A DNA stretch of 64,000 nucleotides from Pseudoalteromonas sp. Scap06 (GTDB lineage Bacteria > Pseudomonadota > Gammaproteobacteria > Enterobacterales > Alteromonadaceae), in NCBI RefSeq assembly GCF_013394165.1, contig NZ_CP041330.1:3216501-3280500 (forward strand), read 5' to 3'. The notes under the pieces are model-generated. The model was given only the letters and a program-made list of their open reading frames with translations. It had not been told where the DNA came from and made no database searches. This document shows positions 44,398 to 54,614 of this stretch, in pieces (the stretch's first letter is position 1; each line of letters starts with the position of its first letter). The translations under genes were made by a program, and so were the position numbers.

Positions 44398-46470
44398 CTA
44401 TGACAATGCGATAAAAAAGGCCATTTCTAATGCTTTTTCTTCTAAGCTTTTAAAGCGACCCGATGCGCCACCATGCCCTGCATCCATGTCAGTTTTAAAC
44501 ACTAAAATATTATCATCCATTTTATATTCACGCATTTTAGCCACCCACTTCATTGGCTCCCAATATTGTACTTGTGAGTCATGCAAGCCGGTTGTCACCA
44601 GTATATTAGGGTAGTGTTGCGCGCTAATATTATCGTACGGTGAATACGCTTCAATAATCTCGTAAAAATGGGGGTCGTTTGGGTTACCCCATTCATCATA
44701 CTCATTTGTTGTAAGCGGAATGCTTTCATCTAACATGGTGGTGAGCACATCTAAAAATGGCACATGACAGCCCACTCCACAGTAAAGTTCAGGCGCTTGA
44801 TTTACCACAGCTCCCATTAATAACCCCCCAGCACTGCCACCAGAGGCAAACACTTTACTTTTGTTGCCGTATCCTTGCTCAGTGAGCGCTTTGGTTACAT
44901 CTATAAAGTCATTAAAGCTATTTTGTTTATGCTGTTTTTTACCATGTTCGTACCATGAACGCCCTAGCATTTCACTACCACGCACATGCGCAATCGCATA
45001 GACAAAGCCACGGTCGAGTAAGCTAAGTGACGTACTCGAAAAACTAGGATCTATGGTGATCCCATACGCGCCATAACCATATTGAAACAACGGATTTGAA
45101 CCATCTTTTTTAAAGCTATCTTTACGATATACCAACGACACCGGCACTTTTACCCCATCTCGAGCGCTTACCATAAGTCGCTCTGACTGGTAGTCATCTG
45201 CGTTAAAATCACCGAGTACTTTTTGTTGTTTAAGTAAGGTTTTTTCACCGGTGGTTAAATCAACATTATAAAGCGAGCCAGGAGTCGTTAAGCTCGAATA
45301 GTAAATGCGTGCATGGGTTACACTTGGCTCTGGGTTCATCGCAATAGCGGCGTAGTAACAAGGATCATCAAACTCAAGGTTCATTCGCTCGGCGTTTTTA
45401 TTAACCACAACAAAACGTGCCTGGCCTTGTTCGCGCTCGCTAAGCACTAAAAAGTCGTTAAATAATTCAACGCCTTCTAATAATACATTTTCACGATGAG
45501 GGGTATGTGTTTGCCACTGGCTTTTATCAGCAATGGTGCTGCTTGTCGCGGTCATTAATCTAAAGTTTTTAGCTTGCCAGTTAGTCACTATATAAAAAGT
45601 ATCACCAAGCTTATCAATATCAAATTCATGGCCCTCTTCACGCGGTATTAAAGCAGTAAACTCACCTTTAGGCTGATTGGCGTCAAGTATCCACATGTCG
45701 TTAGTTTCTGTGCTAGCTAAATCAATAATAATTAAGCTTTCATCACGACTTTTACCTAAGCCCATAAAAAAGCTGCTGTCTTGCTCTTCGTATACCAACA
45801 CATCTTGGTGTTGCTCACTCCCTAGCTCATGTCTAAAAACTTGATAACCCAATAAAGTTTTTAAATCCTTTTTTACATAAAATACGGTTTTATTGTCGTT
45901 CGCCCAAACAACCTGCCCCTCGGTATTTTCAAGTACATCGTCGAGCATTTTATTATTGTTCAAATCTTTAAAGCGAACCGTGTAAATACGTCTGCCGTCA
46001 ATGTCCTCAGAGTATGCCATTAATTGCTCATTGGGGCTCAGCGCCACTTCCCCTAGCTCATAAAACTCATAGCCGTTGGCAAGTTCATTAACATCAAGTA
46101 GTAACTCTTTATCAGCCATTACCATACTGCTGCTGCGATAATGGCGTGCATATTCATCATCTCCGCGAACCTCTGAGTGATACCAATACAGGCCATCTTT
46201 TACCGGTACAGTGTTATCATCTTTTACAATACGGCCTTTAAGCTCTTCAAATAATGCACTTTGTAATGGCTTAATGGGGGCTAACTGCTCATCACAATAG
46301 GTGTTTTCTTGTGCTAAATGCGCGAGTATTTCGGCATTTTGTCGTTCATCATCGCGCATCCAATAATAATCATCACTACGTGTTTTTGCGTGAGTTGTCA
46401 GCGCATGAGGTTGCTTTTTAGCAATAGGAAAATTAGGCAATAAGCTTAAAGAATAATCAAAAGAAGACAC
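44398..46470 (-). CDS. ptrB: Oligopeptidase B, S9A prolyl oligopeptidase family
   Basis: A 690-residue serine peptidase that cleaves short peptides after basic residues. The N-terminal YYWMRDDERQNAEIL marks the family, followed by a seven-bladed propeller. The catalytic Ser lies in ASGGSAGGLLMG, Asp in TGLHDSQVQYWEPMKW and His in MDAGHGGASGR. The acidic substrate-binding residues of oligopeptidase B fit the VHVPFLDVLTTMLDESIPLT region. No signal peptide. The start is a GTG with a weak ribosome binding site. Confidence 0.93.
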   Translation of the reverse strand: MSSFDYSLSLLPNFPIAKKQPHALTTHAKTRSDDYYWMRDDERQNAEILAHLAQENTYCDEQLAPIKPLQSALFEELKGRIVKDDNTVPVKDGLYWYHSEVRGDDEYARHYRSSSMVMADKELLLDVNELANGYEFYELGEVALSPNEQLMAYSEDIDGRRIYTVRFKDLNNNKMLDDVLENTEGQVVWANDNKTVFYVKKDLKTLLGYQVFRHELGSEQHQDVLVYEEQDSSFFMGLGKSRDESLIIIDLASTETNDMWILDANQPKGEFTALIPREEGHEFDIDKLGDTFYIVTNWQAKNFRLMTATSSTIADKSQWQTHTPHRENVLLEGVELFNDFLVLSEREQGQARFVVVNKNAERMNLEFDDPCYYAAIAMNPEPSVTHARIYYSSLTTPGSLYNVDLTTGEKTLLKQQKVLGDFNADDYQSERLMVSARDGVKVPVSLVYRKDSFKKDGSNPLFQYGYGAYGITIDPSFSSTSLSLLDRGFVYAIAHVRGSEMLGRSWYEHGKKQHKQNSFNDFIDVTKALTEQGYGNKSKVFASGGSAGGLLMGAVVNQAPELYCGVGCHVPFLDVLTTMLDESIPLTTNEYDEWGNPNDPHFYEIIEAYSPYDNISAQHYPNILVTTGLHDSQVQYWEPMKWVAKMREYKMDDNILVFKTDMDAGHGGASGRFKSLEEKALEMAFFIALS

Positions 46471-46512
46471 AAAAAAAACCGCTTAAAAAATAACAATGGC
46501 GGCCAGTTTATC

Positions 46513-46549
46513 ATAAAAATAAAAAAGCCCACTCATAGTTGAGTGGGCT
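46513..46549 (-). terminator. Terminator of the CBM-module gene
   Basis: Minus-strand AGCCCACTC / GAGTGGGCT hairpin followed by TTTTTTATTTTT. Confidence 0.87.
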
Positions 46550-46621
46550 AAAGCGGTATAAATTCGATAACTAAAAACTACGTGCATTTTATTGTTGTCG
46601 TTATACCTAAGGGAAGTTGAT

Positions 46622-47197
46622 TTACTGTATTTGCTGCCAAGCCATAGTCCAGCTTTCGCCAACTCCAGGCTCAAACATAGTTTTATGCTTATCTACACGG
46701 CAAAACTCGCTAAATGGCCATGCCTTACACTGGTATATATGCCCAGTTTTTGGCTGTAGTACTTTGGTGCCCGCACTATACATATCACCATTTTGAGGAT
46801 AAATTGCGTCGTATCCGAGGCTATTTACAACAACTAATTTTTTATTTTTTTCAGCGCGATTAAAATGGACCACCGCGCTACAAATACCACTACTTTCAAG
46901 TGCAAATATTTTGTTATGTCGATACGCAACAACCAATCCTTGCTCTGTCATTCTGCCAGCGCACACCAGCGGAATGTGCATATTAATATGCTCAACTACC
47001 AGTAAACTCCAGGCATGGGGTTCACCCTGCTCTGGAGAGAGTATTTCATAATCAAAAGCTAGCTGAGATAATTCGCCATGCTCATCGTAAAAGCTCACAC
47101 TAACCGTATCACCAACAAATAGCTGGCTATACTGATCCAGTCCAAGACAACCAATAGTTAACCATTCTCCACACGCTAATGATGAATGTATAAACAC
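46622..47197 (-). CDS. Protein with C-terminal chitin-binding (CBM5/12-like) module, no signal peptide
   Basis: A 191-residue protein. The last 50 residues (YSAGTKVL...GHIYQCKAWPFSEFCRV...FEPGVGESWTMAWQQI) follow the CBM5/12 chitin-binding pattern: YxAGTxV, YxCKxWPxSxxC, PGxGxxW..AW. The two Cys are kept. The first 130 residues are beta-rich and unrecognised. There is no signal peptide, which is odd for such a module. AAGGTG precedes the GTG start, and monocistronic signals flank the gene. Confidence 0.7.
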   Translation of the reverse strand: MFIHSSLACGEWLTIGCLGLDQYSQLFVGDTVSVSFYDEHGELSQLAFDYEILSPEQGEPHAWSLLVVEHINMHIPLVCAGRMTEQGLVVAYRHNKIFALESSGICSAVVHFNRAEKNKKLVVVNSLGYDAIYPQNGDMYSAGTKVLQPKTGHIYQCKAWPFSEFCRVDKHKTMFEPGVGESWTMAWQQIQ

Positions 47198-47380
47198 TGC
47201 AACACCTTAAAGAATCAAACGTCGCCCATATCATATGGCTTACAACAGGCAAACTAGCTCGTAGGCTAATATGCGTTAACCAATATCGAATGATTTTAAT
47301 TCGCAATGTTGCAACAATCAAACAAAAGAATGTAATCAAAGTTTAAAAGTAGTACTTAAGTTTAAATTTGCAAGAATAAA

Positions 47381-47410
47381 AAAAGCCAACCGATTTAACG
47401 GTTGGCTTTT
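47381..47410 (-). terminator. Terminator of the RND operon
   Basis: AAAAGCCAACCG / CGGTTGGCTTTT, 12-bp stem with six-base loop; T-run on the minus strand, 28 bases after the permease stop. Confidence 0.87.
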
Positions 47411-47437
47411 TTATTCAACTGCATGATATGTGTGGTA

Positions 47438-50400
47438 TTAACTCACACTCACCTTTTTACTTGCAAACGGGCGTTTAATTAGCGCCCCAATATCAGTTAA
47501 AATAATATACAAACACGGCACCAAAATAAGGGTGATTAGTGTTGCAAACATAACAGCAAAACCAAGTGCTACCGCCATCGGTATTACAAATTTAGCTTGT
47601 AAACTAGTTTCAAACATAATCGGTAATACGCCAGCAAAGGTAGTAATTGAGGTAAGTAGTATGGGTCTAAAGCGTGCACAGCCTGCTTCAATAACCGAAT
47701 CTTTTATACTAATACCAGCACGACGCGCCTGATTAATGAAATCAGTCATTACTAATGAGTCATTAATAACTACCCCAGCCGCGGCAATTAAACCAAAGCC
47801 CGACATTAAGCTAATGTCTAAGCCAAACCAAAAATGCCCCCATATTGCGCCCGTTAAACTAAATGGAATAACCGACATTACAATTAATGGCTGAGAGTAA
47901 CTTTTTAGCGGCACGGCAAGTAATATGTAAACTAAAATCATACCGCCAGCAAAAAATAGTAACTGCTCATTAGCTTGAGCTTGTTGTTCTTCAATTGCGC
48001 CACCGAGTTCTGACTTAACGCTTGGGTATTCATCTAGTAATTGTGGCAGTAGGTTTTCTTTTACTTGCTTAACCACTTCTCCAGGTTCAATCACTTCCTC
48101 ATCAATATTGCCATATACATAAACAGTACGATAGCCGCCTTCACGACGAATATAACTAATACCTGGGGTTTCAGTTAACTCAACCACATCTCCTAGCAGC
48201 ACTTCCCTACCTTGTGGCGTGGTGATAACCGCGTGTTTAAGCGATGAAAACGCTTCACGGGTAAGTTTAGGGTAACGTACCATCACCCGCACTTCTTCAC
48301 CGCGGCGAATAACACGTTGCGCCTCACCACCATAAAAACTCGCACCTACTTGATTTGCAATTGAGGCCAAATCTAACCCTAAGTCAAAAGCGACTGGTTT
48401 TAAGCTCATTTGTACTTCTTTGCTAGCAGGGTCAATGGTAGAGCTTATGTCGAATAAGCCTTCTTGTTGCTGCAATAATCCAATAAAGCGACGCCCGGCT
48501 TCATTCAATGTATCAATGTCAGAGCCATACAGTAAATAGCCGAACTCACCGCCACTACCGCCGCCTCCACCGCCAACATCATCTTGAATAGTTAACGATT
48601 TAACACCTGCAATATTTGGCATAGCTTCACGCCAGCGGCGCGAAAGCTCAAAAGCATTATAAGGGCGTAAATCTTCATCAACCAATGGCGCTAGTAGTTG
48701 CGCCTCTGTACGACCTTGATTAAATACCAATACATCGCGAATCATTTTTTGCCCTTCTTCGCGCGCTGTTTGCTTATCTATTTCAAGCACCATGGCTTCG
48801 ATTTGGCGAATAGCATTAATAGTTTGGATGTCTGATACGTTATCGTTCATCTCAAGATTAATTTGCGGGAAGTCATGCGGCACTTTAGGTGATGGGATCA
48901 TTCTCACCTGATTAGACGATATTAACGCAAAGGTGAAAATTAATAGCGCAACAAAACTAAATAGCACCGTCCAACGCCACTTTATACAAGTAACAATAAA
49001 CTGCCTATACGGCCCATTTACAAAACCAAAAAAGCGCTTATTAAAGCGCGCTCGCCAACCGTCAGGGTTAATAGGAGAAAAGTGAGTATGCGCAATGTGT
49101 GCCGGTAATATCAGCTTAGATTCAATCAAGCTAAATATTAGGCATAATATTACCACCACTGAAATACCTATAAAAAAGGAACTTTCAGGCCCGCTTGAAA
49201 GCGTAAATGGTGCAAATACCGCAATGGTTGTTAGTACACCAAAGGTGGCAGGGGTTGCCACTCGTTTAGCGCCATTAACTACATTAACAACACCGCCGCC
49301 TTTTTTTTCTATTTCTGTGTAAGCACTTTCACCTATGACTATGGCATCGTCTACCACAATCCCCAGCACCATAATAAAGGCAAATAAAGACACAATATTA
49401 ATCGTGATACCAAATAATGGCATCAGCATCATCGCACCTAAAAAGCACACTGGTAAACCAATCATTACCCACAGTGCAAGCTTAAAACGTAAAAATAACG
49501 AAAGCATAAGGGCAACTAAAATTGCACCTTGCAGTAAATTAGCTTTCATCATGTCTAAGCGCGCATTTAGGTAATAAGTAAAGTCCATTAATGGCTCTAT
49601 ACGTACACCCAATGGCAGTTCTTTATTTTTTTGATCAATATACGCTTTAACCGAATCAGCCACCGGAATAATATTTTGATCTTCTGTGGCTTTTACCGAT
49701 AAATAAACCGCATTTTCGCCATTAAATTTAAAGTAACGTTCACCTTCAACAAACTGATCTTTGATAATAGCGATATCTTGTAGCAACACTTTGGCACCGT
49801 TCGCGCCAATTTTTACCGGAATTTGCCTAAACTCTTCACCAGAATAAAACTGATTTTCTACTCGAACCGAAATAACGCCAGCATCAGTTTTTAGTTGTCC
49901 GGCTGAAAAATTAGCCGAATAGCGACGTACCGCATTTGCTACATCCGATAAAGTTAAATTATATTGGCGAAGTGTGTCTGGCTCTATTTCTATGGCAATT
50001 TCATCCAATGGCACATCGTTTACCACTAAAGATACATTCGATAACTGCAGTAGTTCGTCTTCAACCTGGTTCGCTATTGGCTTAAGCTCATTTAACGGTA
50101 AGTCGGCAACTAATGTCATACCAATTACATCTTGGCGAAACTCTATTTGGCTAATGGTGACTGGTTCCATTCCCGCAGGAAAAGTCGCAATACCATCAAC
50201 TCGCAGTTTTACTTTATCGAGAACGTCGGTAAGTTCTGCGTCGGTGTTAATTTCAAGGGTGGCAGAACCGCCATTACGAAATGCGCGATACACCCCTTTT
50301 TTAATTTCGGTAATATCTTTTAACGACTCTTCAACTTTTATTAAGATGCTTTCTTCAATTTCCTGTGGCGACGCCCCAGGGTAGTTTGCATTCACCGTAA

Positions 50401-50569
50401 TATAGTTAACTTCTATATTCGGAAACATTTGTCGCTGAATAGTAAAATAGCTTATAAGCCCCATGACAATGATAAAAAACATCATCAAATTGGCAGCAAC
50501 AGAGTTGTTAGCAAAATAAGCAATTAACCCTGTTTGTTTACTGGTATTGGGTTGCTCTGTGTTATTCAT
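47438..50569 (-). CDS. RND efflux transporter permease
   Basis: A 1043-residue inner-membrane RND pump with the typical 12 helices and two large periplasmic loops. The proton-relay helix shows GIVVDDAIVIGE; the porter domain motif NYPGASPQEIEESI and the C-terminal half LTSITTFAGVLPIMFETS are present. A Gly-rich stretch (DDVGGGGGGSGGEFG) in the second periplasmic loop is unusual. It is AcrB/MdtB-related, of the HAE family; substrates unknown. It lies 13 bases after its adaptor gene; no outer-membrane channel is encoded here, so it would use one from elsewhere. Confidence 0.95.
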   Translation of the reverse strand: MNNTEQPNTSKQTGLIAYFANNSVAANLMMFFIIVMGLISYFTIQRQMFPNIEVNYITVNANYPGASPQEIEESILIKVEESLKDITEIKKGVYRAFRNGGSATLEINTDAELTDVLDKVKLRVDGIATFPAGMEPVTISQIEFRQDVIGMTLVADLPLNELKPIANQVEDELLQLSNVSLVVNDVPLDEIAIEIEPDTLRQYNLTLSDVANAVRRYSANFSAGQLKTDAGVISVRVENQFYSGEEFRQIPVKIGANGAKVLLQDIAIIKDQFVEGERYFKFNGENAVYLSVKATEDQNIIPVADSVKAYIDQKNKELPLGVRIEPLMDFTYYLNARLDMMKANLLQGAILVALMLSLFLRFKLALWVMIGLPVCFLGAMMLMPLFGITINIVSLFAFIMVLGIVVDDAIVIGESAYTEIEKKGGGVVNVVNGAKRVATPATFGVLTTIAVFAPFTLSSGPESSFFIGISVVVILCLIFSLIESKLILPAHIAHTHFSPINPDGWRARFNKRFFGFVNGPYRQFIVTCIKWRWTVLFSFVALLIFTFALISSNQVRMIPSPKVPHDFPQINLEMNDNVSDIQTINAIRQIEAMVLEIDKQTAREEGQKMIRDVLVFNQGRTEAQLLAPLVDEDLRPYNAFELSRRWREAMPNIAGVKSLTIQDDVGGGGGGSGGEFGYLLYGSDIDTLNEAGRRFIGLLQQQEGLFDISSTIDPASKEVQMSLKPVAFDLGLDLASIANQVGASFYGGEAQRVIRRGEEVRVMVRYPKLTREAFSSLKHAVITTPQGREVLLGDVVELTETPGISYIRREGGYRTVYVYGNIDEEVIEPGEVVKQVKENLLPQLLDEYPSVKSELGGAIEEQQAQANEQLLFFAGGMILVYILLAVPLKSYSQPLIVMSVIPFSLTGAIWGHFWFGLDISLMSGFGLIAAAGVVINDSLVMTDFINQARRAGISIKDSVIEAGCARFRPILLTSITTFAGVLPIMFETSLQAKFVIPMAVALGFAVMFATLITLILVPCLYIILTDIGALIKRPFASKKVSVS

Positions 50570-50582
50570 AACTCACCCTACC

Positions 50583-51761
50583 TTAAAGCTTTTCAATAGA
50601 TGCATTGTCTGCTGCATCCGTACTTTTAGTCTCTGTCAAACTAGCTACCTTTACTGCCATCCCTTTTTGTGGATATTCTGGTAAGGTAGTAACAAGCTTG
50701 TCGTTGGCTTCTAAGCCATCACTGATATAGAAGTATTCACCTTCTTCACGAATTACTTTCACCTTGCGTGGCTCTAATTGCTGCTCATCATTAACTATCC
50801 ATACAGTTTGGTTATTTACTAACTCTTGCGGTAAACGATAAATATTATTGAGCATAGTACCGGCAAAGTTTACTTGTACATAGGTGCCAAATTTAATTGC
50901 AGGTTGCTGGTTAGTAAGCCCATAAGGGTCTTCAATTCGAATCACTAGACTACTCATACGGGTCGCGTTATCTACAATCCCTAAGTCGCGATCTATCGCT
51001 GCTTGGCGAGTAAACCCATTTAATCCTGTTTTAATAACAGTTGCCTTTACCCCTTTAACGCGTTCAGGTAAAAACACACTATCAAAGCCTGCAATAGGAA
51101 TAATCACCTCGGCCGTTTCAATATTATTCAGCTCGGCAACTTGAGCGCCCATAGTGACAAACTGACCAACACCTACATTACGACTCACCACTAGTGCATC
51201 ATATGGTGCGCTCACTTCGCAATTATCTAAATCGCGTTGTGCCCTTTTTAATGCAGCTTGCGCCGATTTAACAGCGGCCTGCGCACTCAACACTTGTGGT
51301 TTACGTAAAAATAAATCTGTACGCGCTTTATTTGGGAAACGTTTTGCTTCATCTTCTGCAACTTTAGCTTGCGCTTGCTCTTCAATTAACATCGCTTGCG
51401 CGCGGGCAAGTTCAGCCTCGGCTTGCAAAACTGCGGCTTCGTAGTTATCTTTTTCAATTGTAAATAGGGTTTCACCGCGGCCCACAATCCCACCGGCTAC
51501 AAAGCTCGGATGCCAGCTAACTACCTCACCGGATACTTGAGCTGAAAGCTGGGTATTTTCAAGCGGCTGCACTTCACCATAACTATTAATAATAACTTGA
51601 TGATTATTTGCGGAAACGGCTTCAACCTGCACCGTTGGACGGGTGTCTATGACTTCTTTTTTATCTGACTCTTTTGCAATCGCATTAATTGCAGCAAAAC
51701 CGGCCACACCTAATGCCAATGCTACGAACGGAAAAATCCACCTAAGTACATTACCTTGCAT
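50583..51761 (-). CDS. RND efflux periplasmic adaptor (membrane fusion protein)
   Basis: A 392-residue HlyD/AcrA-like adaptor. An N-terminal membrane helix (WIFPFVALALGVAGFAAINAI) is followed by the lipoyl half-motif VSGEVVSWHPSFVAGG, an alpha-hairpin coiled coil (AVLQAEAELARAQAML) and the second lipoyl half DNCEVSAPYDALVVSRNVGVG. It links the permease to an outer-membrane channel. First gene of the pair. Confidence 0.94.
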   Translation of the reverse strand: MQGNVLRWIFPFVALALGVAGFAAINAIAKESDKKEVIDTRPTVQVEAVSANNHQVIINSYGEVQPLENTQLSAQVSGEVVSWHPSFVAGGIVGRGETLFTIEKDNYEAAVLQAEAELARAQAMLIEEQAQAKVAEDEAKRFPNKARTDLFLRKPQVLSAQAAVKSAQAALKRAQRDLDNCEVSAPYDALVVSRNVGVGQFVTMGAQVAELNNIETAEVIIPIAGFDSVFLPERVKGVKATVIKTGLNGFTRQAAIDRDLGIVDNATRMSSLVIRIEDPYGLTNQQPAIKFGTYVQVNFAGTMLNNIYRLPQELVNNQTVWIVNDEQQLEPRKVKVIREEGEYFYISDGLEANDKLVTTLPEYPQKGMAVKVASLTETKSTDAADNASIEKL

Positions 51762-52051
51762 CTTTTTTTACTCCCAAATTACTATTAGCACCATGATACC
51801 AAAGCTTAATGAAACATTAACGTGACATTTGTAAGCAACTGTTACAAAAAAGTATAGGCAAGGTCTTGCTCGATAAAGTATAAACCCTTAGAAAGCCTCG
51901 TGGATTCGCTCTATAAATGTATTGTTACAAATTTTTACCATTATAAATCATAAAGCTAAATACTTTGAGTTAGTATTTAGCAAAGATGCTGTGCGAAACC
52001 GCATGACACACCGTACAGTAAAATCATATTAACAACTACAAAAGACAAACT

Positions 52052-54562
52052 ATGAAATTAACCGCACTTACCTTGGCGCTTAGTATAGCGCTTGGCAGTA
52101 GCTATACTGTTGCTGCCGAAAAAAAAGAAGAAAAAGAGCCACACACATTAAGTGAAATGATTGAAGGCCAAACCGAATTTGTTGGCATTTTTAATCTTTA
52201 CCAAGATAAAAAAACCGGCGACCACCTAATGGTAATTAACGAGTCACAACTCGATACTCCTTTTGTTTATTTTGCACACACCATTGACGGCGCGACTGAT
52301 GCGGGCCACTTTCGTGGCGCGTACCGTGAAACAAAGTTAATCGAATTTAGAAAATACTTTGATCGTATCGATATTATTAGCAAAACCCCGCGCTACTTAT
52401 TTAACGAAAATAGTGCGCTAGCTAAAGCCAGCGAGGCAAACATTAGCGAAGCAGTACTTGCAAGTATAAAAATAGAAAAGCAAGAAGAGGGTAAAATAGC
52501 CTTTAATGTTAACAAGCTATTTTTAAGTGAAGCCCTGCATAAAGTATCGCCAACACCTAATCCGAACGATAAAAATGCTAAAAAGCGTTTTAAAGTAGGT
52601 AAATTAGATGATAAAAAATCACGTATCATCAAACAGCGCCCATACCCTAACAACCTAGATCTGGTGGTTGATTATGTTTTTACTAATAGTAGCCCAACCG
52701 TTCGAGGCTCAGGTGCGATAAGCGATCCACGAAGCGTGTCAGTAAAAGTACAGCATTCATTTGTGGCTTTACCTGAAAATAGTTATCAACCTCGCCTTGA
52801 TGATGCGCGCATTGGTTATTTCACCAATCAGTTTGATAAAATGACATCAACTGACTGGGCGCCATATCAAGATGTAATTAAGCGTTGGGATCTACAAAAG
52901 AAAGATCCAAGTGCTGCACTTTCAGAGCCAGTAAAGCCAATTACTTGGTGGATAGAAAATACCACGCCTATTGAGTGGCGAGATACAGTACGTGACGCTG
53001 TACTTGCTTGGAATAGCTCATTTGAAAAGGCTGGCTTCAAGAACGCACTGGAAGTAAAAGTACAACCTGATGATGCCGATTGGGATGCTGGTGACATTAA
53101 CTATAATGTACTGCGTTGGACTTCATCGCCTAAGCCACCTTTTGGTGGATATGGACCAGCATTAGCTAACCCGCTAACCGGTGAAATTTTAGGCTCAGAC
53201 ATTATGCTTGAGTTTGTATTTATGAAAAACCGCTGGATATACGATACGCTTTATACTCAAGGCACTATGAGCCATACCCAACCAGGAAGCAACACTGAGC
53301 TTAATTGCTCTTTAGGTCATGAATTACAACAAAACCTAATACTTGCAAAAGGCTTAGCGAATGGCGCTGATATTGAAGATACTGAAATGTTACGCCAAGG
53401 CTTAACTCAGCTGGTTTTACATGAAGTAGGGCATACTTTAGGTCTTAATCACAACATGAAATCTTCTATTTTGTGGGATGAGAAAGAAGTTCACGACAAA
53501 AGTAAAACCCAAGGTATAGTAACCGGCTCAGTAATGGACTATGCGCCAGCAAATATAGCGCCAACGGGTGTGACTCAAGGCGATATTTTCCAAACTAAAC
53601 CCGGTCCGTACGATGATTGGGCAATAAACTACGGCTATAGCGCAGCACTTAAAGATGAAGCAGCAGAACAAGCTCGTCTTGATAAAATACTTGCTCGCTC
53701 AAGCGAACATGCGCTTGCCTTTGGTAATGATGCCGACGATATGCGTGCACCAGGTCGCCATATAGACCCTCGCGTGATGATAGGTGACTTGTCGTCTAAC
53801 CCTGCAGCTTACGGGGCAGATAGAATGGCCCTGATCAATACACTCTTTTCAGAACTTAAAGATAAAGCCACAGTAAAAGGCGAGTCTTACCAACAGCTTG
53901 TTACTTCTGCTAACAGCCTATTTGGCCAATACCGTGCACAAGCAGGCGTGGTATCTCGTCAAATTGGTGGGGTTTATGTAGAGCGTGCTGTCGTAGGTGA
54001 TGAAAATGCAGCTAAGCCTTTTACACCGGTGCCACTTGAGCGCCAAACCCAAGCAATGGCTATTTTAGCTGAGTATGTGTTTGCTCCAAATGTACTGCAA
54101 AGCATGCAGCCTTTGTATAACTTTATGCAGCAGCAGCGTCGTGGGTTTAATCATTATGGTAAAAACGAAGACCCTAAACCGCATAAAATGATTTTAGGCA
54201 TGCAAAAAGGTGTGTTAGCGCAACTACTGCATCCTGCTGTGTTACTACGTATTTCAGACACTGCTTTATATGGAAATGAATACAGCCTTACGCAATTTAT
54301 GGAGGATTTAACTGCAAGTATCTTTGTTGATAACAAAAACGCTAATTCAATCAGTCATAACTTACAGATTGAATACGTAAATCAGCTTATTGCAATTGCA
54401 GGCTTAGAAAAAGCAAGTAAATACGATAACTTAGCGAAAACAGCCGCGCTATATCAGCTAACTCAAATAGCCGATCAAGATGTTGCATGGGGTGCAGACA
54501 CCGCAACCAAAGCACATAAAAAGTATATTGATCGCTTAATTAGCAAAGCGCTAGAAGCGTAA
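52052..54562 (+). CDS. Secreted zinc-dependent metalloprotease (DUF5117/DUF4953 type)
   Basis: An 836-residue exported protein. Signal peptide ending TVAAE. The N-terminal DUF5118/DUF5117-like region (LSEMIEGQTEFVGIFNLYQ) is followed by the catalytic domain with VLHEVGHTLGLNHNM, a HEXXHxxGxxH metzincin zinc site near residue 468, and SVMDYAPANI, the Met-turn. The C-terminal 300 residues are helical. Large members of this family occur in Bacteroidetes and marine gammaproteobacteria; substrates unknown. Confidence 0.9.
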   Translation: MKLTALTLALSIALGSSYTVAAEKKEEKEPHTLSEMIEGQTEFVGIFNLYQDKKTGDHLMVINESQLDTPFVYFAHTIDGATDAGHFRGAYRETKLIEFRKYFDRIDIISKTPRYLFNENSALAKASEANISEAVLASIKIEKQEEGKIAFNVNKLFLSEALHKVSPTPNPNDKNAKKRFKVGKLDDKKSRIIKQRPYPNNLDLVVDYVFTNSSPTVRGSGAISDPRSVSVKVQHSFVALPENSYQPRLDDARIGYFTNQFDKMTSTDWAPYQDVIKRWDLQKKDPSAALSEPVKPITWWIENTTPIEWRDTVRDAVLAWNSSFEKAGFKNALEVKVQPDDADWDAGDINYNVLRWTSSPKPPFGGYGPALANPLTGEILGSDIMLEFVFMKNRWIYDTLYTQGTMSHTQPGSNTELNCSLGHELQQNLILAKGLANGADIEDTEMLRQGLTQLVLHEVGHTLGLNHNMKSSILWDEKEVHDKSKTQGIVTGSVMDYAPANIAPTGVTQGDIFQTKPGPYDDWAINYGYSAALKDEAAEQARLDKILARSSEHALAFGNDADDMRAPGRHIDPRVMIGDLSSNPAAYGADRMALINTLFSELKDKATVKGESYQQLVTSANSLFGQYRAQAGVVSRQIGGVYVERAVVGDENAAKPFTPVPLERQTQAMAILAEYVFAPNVLQSMQPLYNFMQQQRRGFNHYGKNEDPKPHKMILGMQKGVLAQLLHPAVLLRISDTALYGNEYSLTQFMEDLTASIFVDNKNANSISHNLQIEYVNQLIAIAGLEKASKYDNLAKTAALYQLTQIADQDVAWGADTATKAHKKYIDRLISKALEA

Positions 54563-54579
54563 ATAACACTGACTAAACC

Positions 54580-54606
54580 AAGGCCACGTTTTACGTGGCC
54601 TTTTTT
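54580..54606. terminator. Bidirectional terminator between metalloprotease and PhzF genes
   Basis: AGGCCACGT / ACGTGGCCT, 9-bp stem with a three-base loop, T6 on the plus strand. Confidence 0.85.
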
Positions 54607-54614
54607 ACACTAAT

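Noticed and set aside
46526..47410. The two hairpins around 46.5 and 47.4 kb as ends of a mobile element
   Set aside because: Each is an ordinary intrinsic terminator for the gene upstream, with different sequences and no target duplication.
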